62,308 nt of DNA from Oceanihabitans sp. 2_MG-2023 (GTDB taxonomy: Bacteria > Bacteroidota > Bacteroidia > Flavobacteriales > Flavobacteriaceae): positions 1-62,308 of the forward strand of contig NZ_JAUOQT010000011.1 of NCBI RefSeq assembly GCF_030547245.1. Reading direction: 5' to 3'. Every line of letters begins with the position of its first letter. The first letter of the stretch is position 1. The position numbers and the translations under genes were made by a program. Below, piece after piece: positions 45,473-54,671 of the stretch. The notes below the pieces were generated by a model. The model searched no databases and was not told where the DNA came from. It saw only the letters and a program-made list of their open reading frames with translations.

Positions 45473-46636
45473 ATGCCGAAAATATTAGTAATTGAAGATG
45501 AAGCAGCAATACGAAGAGTATTAGTTAAAATACTTTCCGAAGAAAACGACACCTATGCCGTGGAAGAAGCTGAAGATGGTTTAGTTGGAATTGAAAAAAT
45601 AAAAAAAGAAGACTACGATTTGGTACTTTGTGATATTAAGATGCCAAAAATGGATGGTGTTGAGGTTTTAGAAGCCGTTAAAAAAATAAAGCCAGAAACA
45701 CCAATGGTAATGATTTCTGGACATGGCGATCTAGATACAGCAGTTAATACAATGCGTCTTGGTGCTTTTGATTATATATCTAAACCGCCAGATTTAAATC
45801 GTTTATTAAATACCGTTCGTATTGCTTTAGATAGAAAAGAGCTTGTTGTAGAAAACAAAAGACTGAAAAAGAAAGTAAGCAAGAACTACGAAATGATTGG
45901 TAAAAGCGACGCTATTTCTCATATCAAAGAAATAATAGAAAAAGTAGCACAAACCGATGCTCGTGTTTTAATTACTGGGCCTAACGGAACAGGAAAAGAA
46001 TTAGTAGCACATTGGTTACACCAAAAAAGTGATCGCTCTAAAGGGGCAATGATAGAAGTGAATTGTGCTGCAATACCAAGTGAACTAATAGAAAGTGAAC
46101 TTTTTGGCCACGTTAAAGGTGCTTTTACAAGCGCAAATAAAGATAGGGCTGGTAAATTTGAAGCAGCTAATGGAGGTACCATTTTTTTAGACGAAATTGG
46201 AGATATGAGTCTTTCTGCGCAAGCAAAAGTACTTCGTGCATTACAGGAAAGTAGAATACAACGTGTTGGTAGTGACAAGGACATTAAAGTAAATGTTAGA
46301 GTAGTAGCAGCAACCAATAAAAACCTTAAAAAGGAAATTGAAGAAGGAAACTTTAGAGAAGATTTATACCATAGACTAGCTGTAATTCTTATTAAAGTTC
46401 CAGCACTAAATGATAGACGTGATGATATTCCATTGTTAATAGAATATTTTTCTAAGAAAATTGCAGACGAGCAAGGTACTGCTCAAAAAAGCTTTTCAGC
46501 TAAAGCTATAAAATTATTACAAGAGTATGATTGGACTGGTAACATTAGAGAACTACGTAATGTTGTAGAACGTTTAATTATTCTTGGCGAAAAGGAAGTA
46601 AGCGAAAAAGATGTAAAACTGTTTGCTAGTAAGTAA
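45473..46636 (+). CDS. NtrC-family response regulator lacking a DNA-binding domain, GAFTSA variant
   Basis: 387 residues: receiver domain (1-120, phospho-acceptor D54 in VLCDIKMP, lysine in ISKPPD), AAA+ domain (~140-375; Walker A GPNGTGKE 169-176, Walker B FLDEIGDMS ~238-246, R-finger region RVVAATNKNLKKEIEEGNFREDLYHRL), stopping at EKEVSEKDVKLFASK. The sigma-54 contact loop reads GAFTSA (216-221) where NtrC has GAFTGA. The C-terminal Fis HTH (~60-70 residues) is missing without any frameshift sign, since a terminator follows at 46669. No cognate histidine kinase is adjacent. Confidence 0.93.
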   Translation: MPKILVIEDEAAIRRVLVKILSEENDTYAVEEAEDGLVGIEKIKKEDYDLVLCDIKMPKMDGVEVLEAVKKIKPETPMVMISGHGDLDTAVNTMRLGAFDYISKPPDLNRLLNTVRIALDRKELVVENKRLKKKVSKNYEMIGKSDAISHIKEIIEKVAQTDARVLITGPNGTGKELVAHWLHQKSDRSKGAMIEVNCAAIPSELIESELFGHVKGAFTSANKDRAGKFEAANGGTIFLDEIGDMSLSAQAKVLRALQESRIQRVGSDKDIKVNVRVVAATNKNLKKEIEEGNFREDLYHRLAVILIKVPALNDRRDDIPLLIEYFSKKIADEQGTAQKSFSAKAIKLLQEYDWTGNIRELRNVVERLIILGEKEVSEKDVKLFASK

Positions 46637-46668
46637 TATTTCTTCTTAAACAATTTTTTTAAGAATTC

Positions 46669-46712
46669 AAGACTATCTAAAAAGCATAAAATACAGCTTT
46701 TTAGATAGTCTT
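46669..46712. terminator. Bidirectional terminator, 17-bp stem
   Basis: AAGACTATCTAAAAAGC and its exact inverse with a 10-nt loop and T-run; the stop codon of the convergent gene lies inside the 3' arm. Confidence 0.92.
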
Positions 46713-47216
46713 TTTTAATGTTGCCAAAAAGGTGTCTAAGATATTATTTACTTCTTCCGGGATTTTTTCTTGCTCCACCCAAGTATGTATATCTCCTAAA
46801 TATTGCATGCCTAAATATTTAGCAGATTCTACAAAAGGCATATTAAAACCTTTAACTAAATCATTGCCATTACTTGTGCTTATCATGGCCATTTTTTTTC
46901 CTCGTAGTTGTCTTCCTAAATCTTTTTCTGTTCTAATAACATCTGAAATGCGATCAAAAAAAGCTTTCATAATTCCACTCATAGTGTACCAATATACTGG
47001 AGTTGCAAAAATTATAGTAGAATAGTTTGTAATAACATCAGTTATCAAAGGCATAAAATCATCAGCAGCATTTTTATACTCATAATCATAATGACCAATG
47101 TTTTTTGTATTTAAATCAATAATATCAAAGTTTGATTTTAATGCGAAACTATTCACTATTTTTTGTGTATCGCCAAAGCTTCTAGAGCTTCCTTGAAGTA
47201 TTACCGTTTTATTCAT
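46701..47216 (-). CDS. NAD(P)H-dependent FMN oxidoreductase, flavodoxin fold
   Basis: 171 residues. VILQGSSRSFGDTQKIV (FMN phosphate loop), IIFATPVYWYTMSGIMKAFFDRISDVI (isoalloxazine contact), KKMAMISTSNGNDLVKGFNMPF. Small NADPH-dependent FMN reductase or quinone reductase type. The substrate is unknown. Single gene. Confidence 0.9.
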   Translation of the reverse strand: MNKTVILQGSSRSFGDTQKIVNSFALKSNFDIIDLNTKNIGHYDYEYKNAADDFMPLITDVITNYSTIIFATPVYWYTMSGIMKAFFDRISDVIRTEKDLGRQLRGKKMAMISTSNGNDLVKGFNMPFVESAKYLGMQYLGDIHTWVEQEKIPEEVNNILDTFLATLKKTI

Positions 47217-47343
47217 GAATAAATTAATTTGTTTAGCTAAATAATAATATTCTTCTAACTAAAACTTTAATTTCTAATAGAAACAATTAATGGTATAACA
47301 GAAAATATTGATGTGCTTTCGAATAATTCAAAAAGTGTGACTT

Positions 47344-48558
47344 TTATATTTTAAAACTAACACTAATTCCAGTTTGTATATCTGGACTATTATTTACAGT
47401 AAGATCTTGTTGTAAATAAATAGTGGTTGTAATCTTTTTGGTAAAGGAATATAACAAAGTCCAATAATTATTGTTTTTATACAAGTTGGTAGTGCCAATT
47501 CCCCATGCTTGCTCTGCATCTGGATGGCGAACAGGAATAATATAGTCTAGTTCTTCTTTTTTATTTAAACTAGTTTGAATATAAAAGTCTAAACCAATAG
47601 CATGCGTTGTTCCTTTTTTGGATACAAAGTTATATTCTAAAGCACTCTCTAAAAATGCGATGTATTTATTGGTGCCAAATTGCACATTCTCTTTTTTTAA
47701 GTCGATTGCATTTTTTCTTAACGTACCAAAACTGGCACCTATATGTGCATAGTTTTTATTTTTAAAAGCAATTTTTTTAACTGCATTTATAGATCCACCT
47801 AAGTCAAAAGAAGTATTATATTTAGACAGGTTTGTTCCAAGGTGCGCACCAAGATTCATAAAAAAACTTTTATTTTTATTTATTAGCCATTCCGGATAAT
47901 AATAGTATGTAGTTTCTATTCCGCTCAAAAAAACATCATTTTTTTCTAATTCTGCAGTGTTGCCATTCCTGTCAGTATATTTAATTCCTGCTTCATTTAA
48001 TTTAAAAGCCTTTCTGTCAAAAGGATCTTCTCCACCTGCAATTTTGCTGTGAAAATCTTCAATAAACTTATCACTTGTAAAAAAAGAAAGCGGATATTCT
48101 CCATTCGTTAACATGGCAACGCGTAAAGCAACTACTAATTCTTTATTGTTACTTAAATTAAAAGCAATATTGGCCTTTATACTTTTAATAACACCATCTA
48201 TTTGCAATTGAAAAGTTTCTGCGTCTAAGTCTTCTACATCAAAATGATATTGTGCCAAATCCCAATCGTATTTTCTGGCTTCATTTCTTGTCGCTTCATC
48301 ATTTGGTATATAGGTGGTTACAGGAGCTCCCCAAACATTGGCGCTTTCTAAGCTAATATTAACCATGTTATTTTTGGTGGCATGCATTTTAAAATTACCT
48401 TGAAGCCTAGAAAAAAAGATACCAAATGGATGTGAAGATAAAATACTGGGTTTTGTAATTCCGTTTTTAATAGTAGTTTCTATCCTATCAGTTTGTTGCG
48501 AAAAAGTAATAAGCGGAAATAGAATAACTAGAGATAAACTCAAGTAAAGTGTTTTCAT
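47344..48558 (-). CDS. Outer-membrane barrel protein resembling DUF3187
   Basis: 404 residues. Signal peptide 1-20 (ending TFSQ). The mature part is strand-rich with repeated aromatic pairs (NFKMHATKNNMVNISLESANVWG, YPEWLINKNKSFFMNLGAHLG, YWTLLYSFTKKITTTIYLQQ) and ends GISVSFKI, an outer-membrane barrel-like C-terminus. It resembles DUF3187 proteins, but I am not certain. Function unknown; monocistronic. Confidence 0.7.
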   Translation of the reverse strand: MKTLYLSLSLVILFPLITFSQQTDRIETTIKNGITKPSILSSHPFGIFFSRLQGNFKMHATKNNMVNISLESANVWGAPVTTYIPNDEATRNEARKYDWDLAQYHFDVEDLDAETFQLQIDGVIKSIKANIAFNLSNNKELVVALRVAMLTNGEYPLSFFTSDKFIEDFHSKIAGGEDPFDRKAFKLNEAGIKYTDRNGNTAELEKNDVFLSGIETTYYYYPEWLINKNKSFFMNLGAHLGTNLSKYNTSFDLGGSINAVKKIAFKNKNYAHIGASFGTLRKNAIDLKKENVQFGTNKYIAFLESALEYNFVSKKGTTHAIGLDFYIQTSLNKKEELDYIIPVRHPDAEQAWGIGTTNLYKNNNYWTLLYSFTKKITTTIYLQQDLTVNNSPDIQTGISVSFKI

Positions 48559-48711
48559 AAAGATTAATTAGCGTATGGATAAAACTACAACATTAATAAT
48601 AACCATACCAATTAAAGGGTAAACATATTATATGCGGCTATTTCGTTTTAGAATTTCTATTAATAAAAAATATTAATATCTTTAAACATAATTTATAAAG
48701 AGCCCATAAAA

Positions 48712-49590
48712 TTGAAAGCAATTAAAATAAACGACTTTAAAATACAATCACAAATAGAAATTTCGAAACTTACAACAACTTATAATTTAGAAGTAGATGA
48801 AGACGATGTAAAAGACGAATTAAAAAAGGTAAGACGAAAACTTGGCGAATTACAGGATACCCTTTATGCGCATGGTAAATACGCCGTTTTGGTTTGCTTA
48901 CAAGGTATGGATACGGCAGGGAAAGATAGTTTGATTCGTGAAGTATTTAAAGACTTTAATGCTAGAGGAGTTGTAGTACATAGTTTTAAAGTGCCAACAG
49001 AATTAGAGTTAAAACACGATTTTATCTGGAGACATTATATAGCACTTCCTGCTCGTGGTAAATTTGGCGTATTTAATAGAACGCATTATGAAAACGTATT
49101 AGTTACGAGAGTGCATCCTGGTTATATTATGGGCGAAAATTTACCACACGTAAATTCGGTAGATGATGTAAATGACGCTTTCTGGGATGCCCGTTTTGAG
49201 CAAATTAATAATTTTGAAAAGCACATTGCAGAAACTGGTACGGTTATTTTTAAATTCTTTTTAAATCTATCTAAAGGCGAGCAGAAAGATAGATTACTTC
49301 GTCGTTTGGATAAGAAATCTAAAAACTGGAAATTTTCTCCAGGTGATTTAAAAGAACGTAAATTATGGGATAAATATCAGGAATGCTATGAAGATGCAAT
49401 CAACAGAACATCTAAACCTCATGCGCCTTGGTTTAATATTCCTGCAGACGATAAACCAACAGCAAGACTTATAGTGGCTAAAATAATGTACGACACATTA
49501 AAGGAGTATACCGATATTAAAGAGCCAGAATTGGATGATGATGTGAAGGCAAATATTGCTTTATATAAAGAACAACTTAGTAAAGAGTAA
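48712..49590 (+). CDS. Polyphosphate kinase 2 family protein
   Basis: 292 residues from a TTG start (MKAIKINDFKIQSQIEISKL); there is no earlier ATG in frame. Walker A VLVCLQGMDTAGKDSLIREVF, lid and Walker B-like region HSFKVPTELELKHDFIWRHY and GVFNRTHYENVLVTRVHPGY, and LRRLDKKSKNWKFSPGDLKERKLWDKY. It moves phosphate between polyphosphate and nucleotides. Which nucleotide it prefers is not decided by eye. Followed 11 bases later by DUF2200. Confidence 0.93.
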   Translation: MKAIKINDFKIQSQIEISKLTTTYNLEVDEDDVKDELKKVRRKLGELQDTLYAHGKYAVLVCLQGMDTAGKDSLIREVFKDFNARGVVVHSFKVPTELELKHDFIWRHYIALPARGKFGVFNRTHYENVLVTRVHPGYIMGENLPHVNSVDDVNDAFWDARFEQINNFEKHIAETGTVIFKFFLNLSKGEQKDRLLRRLDKKSKNWKFSPGDLKERKLWDKYQECYEDAINRTSKPHAPWFNIPADDKPTARLIVAKIMYDTLKEYTDIKEPELDDDVKANIALYKEQLSKE

Positions 49591-49601
49591 TACTTTAGAA
49601 A

Positions 49602-49967
49602 ATGAAAGATACAAGTAATCACGATACGCGCATTGCAAAAATGACCTTTGCTTCTGTATATCCGCATTACATTACCAAAGTAGAAAAAAAAGGAAGAACC
49701 AAAGGAGAATTACATCAAGTAATTCAATGGCTAACGGGTTGTAATGAACAAAAGTTAGAAGCATTAATAACTGAAAAAGTAACTTTTGAAATGTTCTTTA
49801 AAAACGCATCCTTAAACCCAAATACACCATTAATTAAAGGTGTGATTTGTGGTTACAGAATAGAAGATATTGAAAATCTGCTAACCAAAGAAGTACGCTA
49901 TTTAGATAAATTGGTAGAGGAATTAGCAAGAGGGCGAAAAATGGATAAGATATTGCGAGTAGCATAA
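49602..49967 (+). CDS. DUF2200 family protein
   Basis: 121 residues. NHDTRIAKMTFASVYPHYITKVEKKGRTKGELHQVIQWLTG is the DUF2200 signature, ending with ELARGRKMDKILRVA. Small, helical, cytosolic, unknown function. Likely cotranscribed with the PPK2 gene. Confidence 0.92.
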   Translation: MKDTSNHDTRIAKMTFASVYPHYITKVEKKGRTKGELHQVIQWLTGCNEQKLEALITEKVTFEMFFKNASLNPNTPLIKGVICGYRIEDIENLLTKEVRYLDKLVEELARGRKMDKILRVA

Positions 49968-50007
49968 TTTTTATTTTTTTTAGTTCAATATTAATCCCAA
50001 CAACAAA

Positions 50008-50826
50008 ATGAAGAAATCTATTTATTATTTATCGGTTATAGCACTCTTAACCTTTGGTTGTGTTAATACAGCTAGGGTTCAGGATATTATTCCTAATCAC
50101 GATAGTTTCACTATACTCTCTAGTTTTGTAAACGAAACACGCGTCATTAATGTGTGGCTTCCACCAAATTATAAAAATAGTACGGATGCTTTTCCTGTGT
50201 TATATATGCCTGATGGCGGAATAAAAGAAGATTTTCCACATATAGCGAATTCCATAGCCAAACTAGTTGAAAGCAAAAATATTCCACCAGTAATTCTTGT
50301 GGGTATTGAAAATACAGAAAGAGGAAGAGACTTAACAGGTTTTTCGGAAGTGGAAGCGGATGCTGAATATTGTCCGTTAACCGATGGTGCAAAAAACTTT
50401 AGAGCATTTATAACCGAAGAATTAATGCTTCAGATAAATACAAAATACAGAACAAGTTCACAAAAAGGTATTATTGGTGAATCTTTAGCAGGTCTTTTTG
50501 TTATGGAAACCTTCCTTGTACAACCAAATGCATTTGATTTCTATATTGCAATGGATCCTTCGCTTTGGTGGAATAATCACTATCTAGAACAAAATGCTTC
50601 CACATACCTAAAAGCTTTTCCAAATAAAACAAAGAAACTGTGGTTTGCTGGCTCGGGAGTAGAAGACATTTCCATACATACCAATAATCTTGCAAAAACC
50701 TTAAAAAGTAATTCGACTAGTGCGTTAATTTGGAAATATGAAGATGCACCTAATGAAAAGCATAGCACCATTTTTAGAGCTAAAAAAGAACAAGCTCTGA
50801 CTTGGATAATGAGTGAAAACAACTAA
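50008..50826 (+). CDS. Esterase D-like alpha/beta hydrolase lipoprotein
   Basis: 272 residues. Lipobox LTFGC (Cys18). The esterase fold starts ETRVINVWLPPNYKNSTDAFPVLYMPDGG; nucleophile Ser is in GIIGESLAGLFVMETFL; the late His may be in NEKHSTIFRAK. Enterochelin-esterase/esterase D-like. Substrate unknown; an envelope carboxylesterase is likely. Confidence 0.88.
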   Translation: MKKSIYYLSVIALLTFGCVNTARVQDIIPNHDSFTILSSFVNETRVINVWLPPNYKNSTDAFPVLYMPDGGIKEDFPHIANSIAKLVESKNIPPVILVGIENTERGRDLTGFSEVEADAEYCPLTDGAKNFRAFITEELMLQINTKYRTSSQKGIIGESLAGLFVMETFLVQPNAFDFYIAMDPSLWWNNHYLEQNASTYLKAFPNKTKKLWFAGSGVEDISIHTNNLAKTLKSNSTSALIWKYEDAPNEKHSTIFRAKKEQALTWIMSENN

Positions 50827-50853
50827 TCTAATATTATATAATAAAAAAAACAA

Positions 50854-51267
50854 ATGAAAAACAAATTAAAAATCATAGTATTCTTACTATTAGCAACGAC
50901 ATCGATAGTACATGCCCAAAAAGTAAAGCTTAAAAAAGGTAAAGCTTTAATTGAAGATGTACATGTATTTAATTGTGAAAAAGGACCCGCAGAATGGGTG
51001 ACTCTAATGGATAAGGAAACTGGAGAAGAGCTGATTTTTATAAGAATAGAGTTTGGAGCAAAACAAGGAAAACAAGACTATACTATTTACAAATTTATTA
51101 AGGAAAATATAATTGTTGAAATTTCAGGTTATAGTTTTTTAAAAAATCATGTGAAGTTTTTATACAACAACAAAGTATTTGATTTAAACGGGAAATTAGA
51201 TCTTTCTAAAATAAAATTATTAAAAGAAAAGTTTGATGAAGATATTACGAATAGAACCAACTATTAA
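50854..51267 (+). CDS. 137-aa secreted hypothetical protein
   Basis: Signal peptide 1-21 (ending VHAQ). The mature part is basic and mixed alpha/beta (KVKLKKGKALIEDVHVFNC, EWVTLMDKETGEELIFIRIEFGAKQGKQDY). One Cys. No family recognised. It starts 28 bases after the esterase gene and probably shares its transcript. Confidence 0.75.
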   Translation: MKNKLKIIVFLLLATTSIVHAQKVKLKKGKALIEDVHVFNCEKGPAEWVTLMDKETGEELIFIRIEFGAKQGKQDYTIYKFIKENIIVEISGYSFLKNHVKFLYNNKVFDLNGKLDLSKIKLLKEKFDEDITNRTNY

Positions 51268-51347
51268 AAATAAATAATAAAAGTAGAAGTGTTTTATACT
51301 TTAATTAAGAATCTTAATTTCTAGAAGCAGTATCTTTAAACTTCAAT

Positions 51348-51380
51348 TTGACATTCCTGTAAAAGTAGGAATCGACATTC
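51348..51380. repeat. REP-like intergenic repeat relic
   Basis: TTGACATTCCTGTAAAAGTAGGAATCGACATT, in which ATTCCT / AGGAAT forms a 6-bp stem, resembles the CATTCCTGnnnAAGnAGGAATC repeat of Bacteroidota. It lies 12 bases before the M28 gene. Confidence 0.45.
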
Positions 51381-51391
51381 AAAATAATAAT

Positions 51392-52795
51392 ATGAAAAAA
51401 TTCCTTCTTTTACTTTTAGCTTTAAGTTCAATTACAAGCTATTCTCAAACAGACCAAGAAATTCTTAAAAAAATATACTCGCAATCATTAACTAATGGTA
51501 AAAGCTATGAGTGGTTAGATTATTTATCCAATCAAATTGGAGGGCGTTTATCTGGATCTATTCAAGCAGAATTTGCTGTACAATGGGGAAAAGAGGAACT
51601 AGAAAAACTTGGATTAGATAAGGTTTGGTTACAAGAAGTTATGGTGCCAAAATGGGTTCGTGGAGCAAAAGAATATGCATTTATGGAGTCTTCAAAAAAA
51701 CAAACTACAAATGTTAATATTTGTGCGCTTGGTGGCTCTGTAGCAACAAATCCTTTAGGATTAAAAGCAAAGGTTATAGAAGTGCACGATTTTAAAGCAT
51801 TAGAAAAATTAGGAGAAGAACAAATTAAAGGTAAAATCGTTTTTTTTAATAGGCCAATGCAAGAAGATTTAATAAGTACTTTTAACGCTTATGGTGGCTG
51901 TGTAAATCAGCGTTATAGTGGAGCTGTAGAGGCTGCAAAGTATGGAGCTGTTGGTGTGATTGTTCGTTCTATGAATCTTCGTTTGGACGATTTACCACAC
52001 ACAGGAAGTATGACCTATGATAATCTACCTATAGAAAAACGAATACCAGCAGCAGCAATAAGTACTAATGATGCAGAGTTATTAAGTACTTCATTAAAAT
52101 TAGATGAAAACTTAGAGTTTTATTTTAAACAAAGTTGCTCACAATATAAAGATGTACTGTCTCATAACGTAATTGGCGAGATTACAGGGAGCGAATTTCC
52201 TAACGAATATTTTGTGGTAGGTGGTCATTTAGATTCTTGGGATTTAGGAGATGGTTCGCATGATGATGGGGCAGGAGTTGTACAGTCTATGGATGTTTTA
52301 AGACTTTTAAAAGCTTCTGGAATTAAACCAAAAAGAAGTATTCGTGTCGTTTTATTTATGAACGAAGAAAACGGATTACGAGGAGGAAATAAATATGCAG
52401 AAGAAGCAAAACGTAAAAACGAGAATCACGTTTTTGCCTTAGAGAGTGATGCTGGCGGTTTTACACCAAGAGGTTTTAGTTTTGATTGTAGTGATGCTAA
52501 TTTTAACCAAGTATTAAGCTGGAAACCTTTATTTGAACCATATTTAATTCATTATTTTGAAAAAGGGGGAAGTGGAGCAGATGTTGGACCATTAAAAAAT
52601 GATAGTAATGTTTTAGCAGGATTACGCCCAGACTCTCAACGTTATTTCGATCATCATCATGCAGCTAACGATACTTTTGATGCGGTTAATAAACGCGAAT
52701 TAGAACTTGGTGCAGCAACTATGACTGCTTTAGTGTATTTGTTTGATAAGTATGGCACGAACCCTTTGCCAAAACAAAGTGGGGTTAAAAATTAA
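51392..52795 (+). CDS. Secreted M28 family aminopeptidase
   Basis: 467 residues. Signal peptide 1-19 (ending SYSQ). PA-domain-like insert ~140-240 (GKIVFFNRPMQED, YGAVGVIVRSMN). Zinc ligands of the M28 dinuclear site are visible: H and D in VVGGHLDSWDLGDGSHDDGAGV, catalytic Glu-Glu in FMNEENGLRGGNKYA, D in ESDAGGF and H in YFDHHHAANDTFD. Releases N-terminal amino acids from peptides outside the inner membrane. Confidence 0.93.
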   Translation: MKKFLLLLLALSSITSYSQTDQEILKKIYSQSLTNGKSYEWLDYLSNQIGGRLSGSIQAEFAVQWGKEELEKLGLDKVWLQEVMVPKWVRGAKEYAFMESSKKQTTNVNICALGGSVATNPLGLKAKVIEVHDFKALEKLGEEQIKGKIVFFNRPMQEDLISTFNAYGGCVNQRYSGAVEAAKYGAVGVIVRSMNLRLDDLPHTGSMTYDNLPIEKRIPAAAISTNDAELLSTSLKLDENLEFYFKQSCSQYKDVLSHNVIGEITGSEFPNEYFVVGGHLDSWDLGDGSHDDGAGVVQSMDVLRLLKASGIKPKRSIRVVLFMNEENGLRGGNKYAEEAKRKNENHVFALESDAGGFTPRGFSFDCSDANFNQVLSWKPLFEPYLIHYFEKGGSGADVGPLKNDSNVLAGLRPDSQRYFDHHHAANDTFDAVNKRELELGAATMTALVYLFDKYGTNPLPKQSGVKN

Positions 52796-52820
52796 TATCT
52801 ATAAAGCAGGTGCTATTTTT

Positions 52821-53333
52821 TTAACGAATAAAAATAGTGTCTGTTTTTTTCATGTCTTCAAGTTGCTGTAGTGCTAAAACTAATTCGCTAGCATCCCAAT
52901 AGCCATATTCAAGCACTATTTTCTTATTAATAAATTGATAGGTAATATGTACAGGCATTTCAATTTTTTTATTGTTTTCTAATAGATTGCCTTCCCATAT
53001 ACCCCAAAAGTTCACCCATTTTTTTCCATTGTCATCCGTTACCATTTCAAATTCTCTTCTATTTTCTTCAAATGCTCTTGTTAAAAAACTAGAATCATTT
53101 TTTTTATGATACTCGGGCAAACTTGTAGCTGTAAAATACTTGTTTCTAGTGTTGTAATACACTTTTGCAGTATCTGCATACTGCATAGTTAAACTATCCC
53201 ATTTTTGATAGTCATAATTATTAATAACAGCTTTAACAATGTCAATTTCTGGAGATTTTTGCGTGTAGCGATTTTTTTTGGTACAGGAAACTAGTACAAA
53301 TAATAACAATCCTAATGTGATAATTTTTTTCAT
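52821..53333 (-). CDS. NTF2-like lipoprotein
   Basis: 170 residues. Lipobox VLVSC (Cys17). The mature part fits an NTF2/SnoaL-like cone: DIVKAVINNYDYQKWDSLTMQYADTAKVYYN, EYHKKNDSSFLTRAF, KKWVNFWGIWEGNLLENNKKIEMPVHITYQFINKKI. The function is unknown. Convergent with the peptidase gene. Confidence 0.8.
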   Translation of the reverse strand: MKKIITLGLLLFVLVSCTKKNRYTQKSPEIDIVKAVINNYDYQKWDSLTMQYADTAKVYYNTRNKYFTATSLPEYHKKNDSSFLTRAFEENRREFEMVTDDNGKKWVNFWGIWEGNLLENNKKIEMPVHITYQFINKKIVLEYGYWDASELVLALQQLEDMKKTDTIFIR

Positions 53334-53609
53334 GAAACTAAAATTTAAATGAATAAACCGTTTTCATAAATAAATAGGAAGATTTTCAATAACTGTAAAA
53401 ATGAGGCAATGCTAATTTAAATTAGTAATATGATGCTTATAAAGATACAAAATAAAAATATTAATTGTTGATTTTTAGTGAATTAACAATTGGTTAGCAT
53501 GTATTCATTTATTTGATTAAACATTAAATAATTATTATTTTTTAATTAAATATTAGATGGTTTGTTTCATTTTAGTATTTTTATAGCACTATTAATCAAC
53601 CTTTTAAAA

Positions 53610-54605
53610 ATGAAAAAAAAATTACTTTATTTAGCCTGTATAATTACAAGCTTTACTTTTGCACAAACTATTACTACATTTAACAGTACAGATGGGGCTA
53701 CCTATGCTATAGTGAATGGTACTATAGATCAATCGCCTACAGGAGCAGGTACTTCGTGGAGTTTTACTGGTTTAACAACAACAGAAAACTCTGTAGATAC
53801 GTATGACGCACCAACAGCTACACAAATTACAAATTTTCCAGGCACTACTAATGTTTATAAAAATACTGCAGGAACAACTGTAAACAATATTCTGTTAAAA
53901 GAAAACGGAACAGAAATATCTTTAACAGGAGCAACAACACCAGATATAGAGTTAAATTATAGTAATGATAATGCACTTATTGGTACCTTTCCTTTAAGCT
54001 TCGGATATAATAATTCCGATCCAGTCGCTGGAACTTTTACTTATCAAGGTACTAGTGGTACATTTGCAGGGAATATTGAGAAAACAGTAGAAGCCCATGG
54101 TACATTAAACATGGATGTTGATGCAATAGGGGCTTTTACAGGAACTGTTACTCAATTGAAAACAGTACAAACAGTTAGTTTGAGTATTCCACCAATTTTT
54201 AATAATATCGGTACAGCCACACAAACTACACATAATTATTATGATAATACTAGTGGGGACCTTGTGTTTAGAGTAACAGAATTAAATATAATAAGTGGGT
54301 TTTTAGGTGTTAATGAAACAGATACTATAGCTGAAAGTTTAGCTGCATACTTATTGAATGTTAATGAAAATGTTATTACAGAATTTTCTGTAACTCCTAA
54401 TCCAGTACAATCTGTTTTAAACATTAATTTAAAATCACCAACAGCAATCAAATCAGTTAGTGTTTTTGATATTAATGGTAGGCAAGTTTTAAGTTCATCT
54501 AATATTACATCAGTAATAGATGTTAGTACTTTACAAGCAGGGATGTATATTGTTCAGGTGTATACCAATAAAGGAACACTTACAAAAAAGTTTATTAAAA
54601 AGTAA
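53610..54605 (+). CDS. T9SS type A secreted protein
   Basis: 331 residues from the ATG at 53610 (MKKKLLYLACIITSFTFAQ); an upstream ATG at 53562 would put 16 residues ahead of the signal peptide. Mature part: Thr/Asn-rich beta strands with no recognised catalytic domain. The C-terminus is a T9SS type A sorting domain (FSVTPNPVQSVLNINLKSPTAIKSVSVFDINGRQV ... GMYIVQVYTNKGTLTKKFIKK). Surface or secreted; function unknown. Confidence 0.88.
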   Translation: MKKKLLYLACIITSFTFAQTITTFNSTDGATYAIVNGTIDQSPTGAGTSWSFTGLTTTENSVDTYDAPTATQITNFPGTTNVYKNTAGTTVNNILLKENGTEISLTGATTPDIELNYSNDNALIGTFPLSFGYNNSDPVAGTFTYQGTSGTFAGNIEKTVEAHGTLNMDVDAIGAFTGTVTQLKTVQTVSLSIPPIFNNIGTATQTTHNYYDNTSGDLVFRVTELNIISGFLGVNETDTIAESLAAYLLNVNENVITEFSVTPNPVQSVLNINLKSPTAIKSVSVFDINGRQVLSSSNITSVIDVSTLQAGMYIVQVYTNKGTLTKKFIKK

Positions 54606-54621
54606 TATTTTAGTTTTTATA

Positions 54622-54671
54622 CTAGAAACACAAAACCTGAAAAGTTAATTTTTCAGGTTTTGTGTTTCTAG
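54622..54671. terminator. Bidirectional terminator, 22-bp perfect stem
   Basis: CTAGAAACACAAAACCTGAAAA and its exact inverse flank GTTAAT. The stop and last codons of the convergent sterol desaturase gene are inside the stem. Confidence 0.93.
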
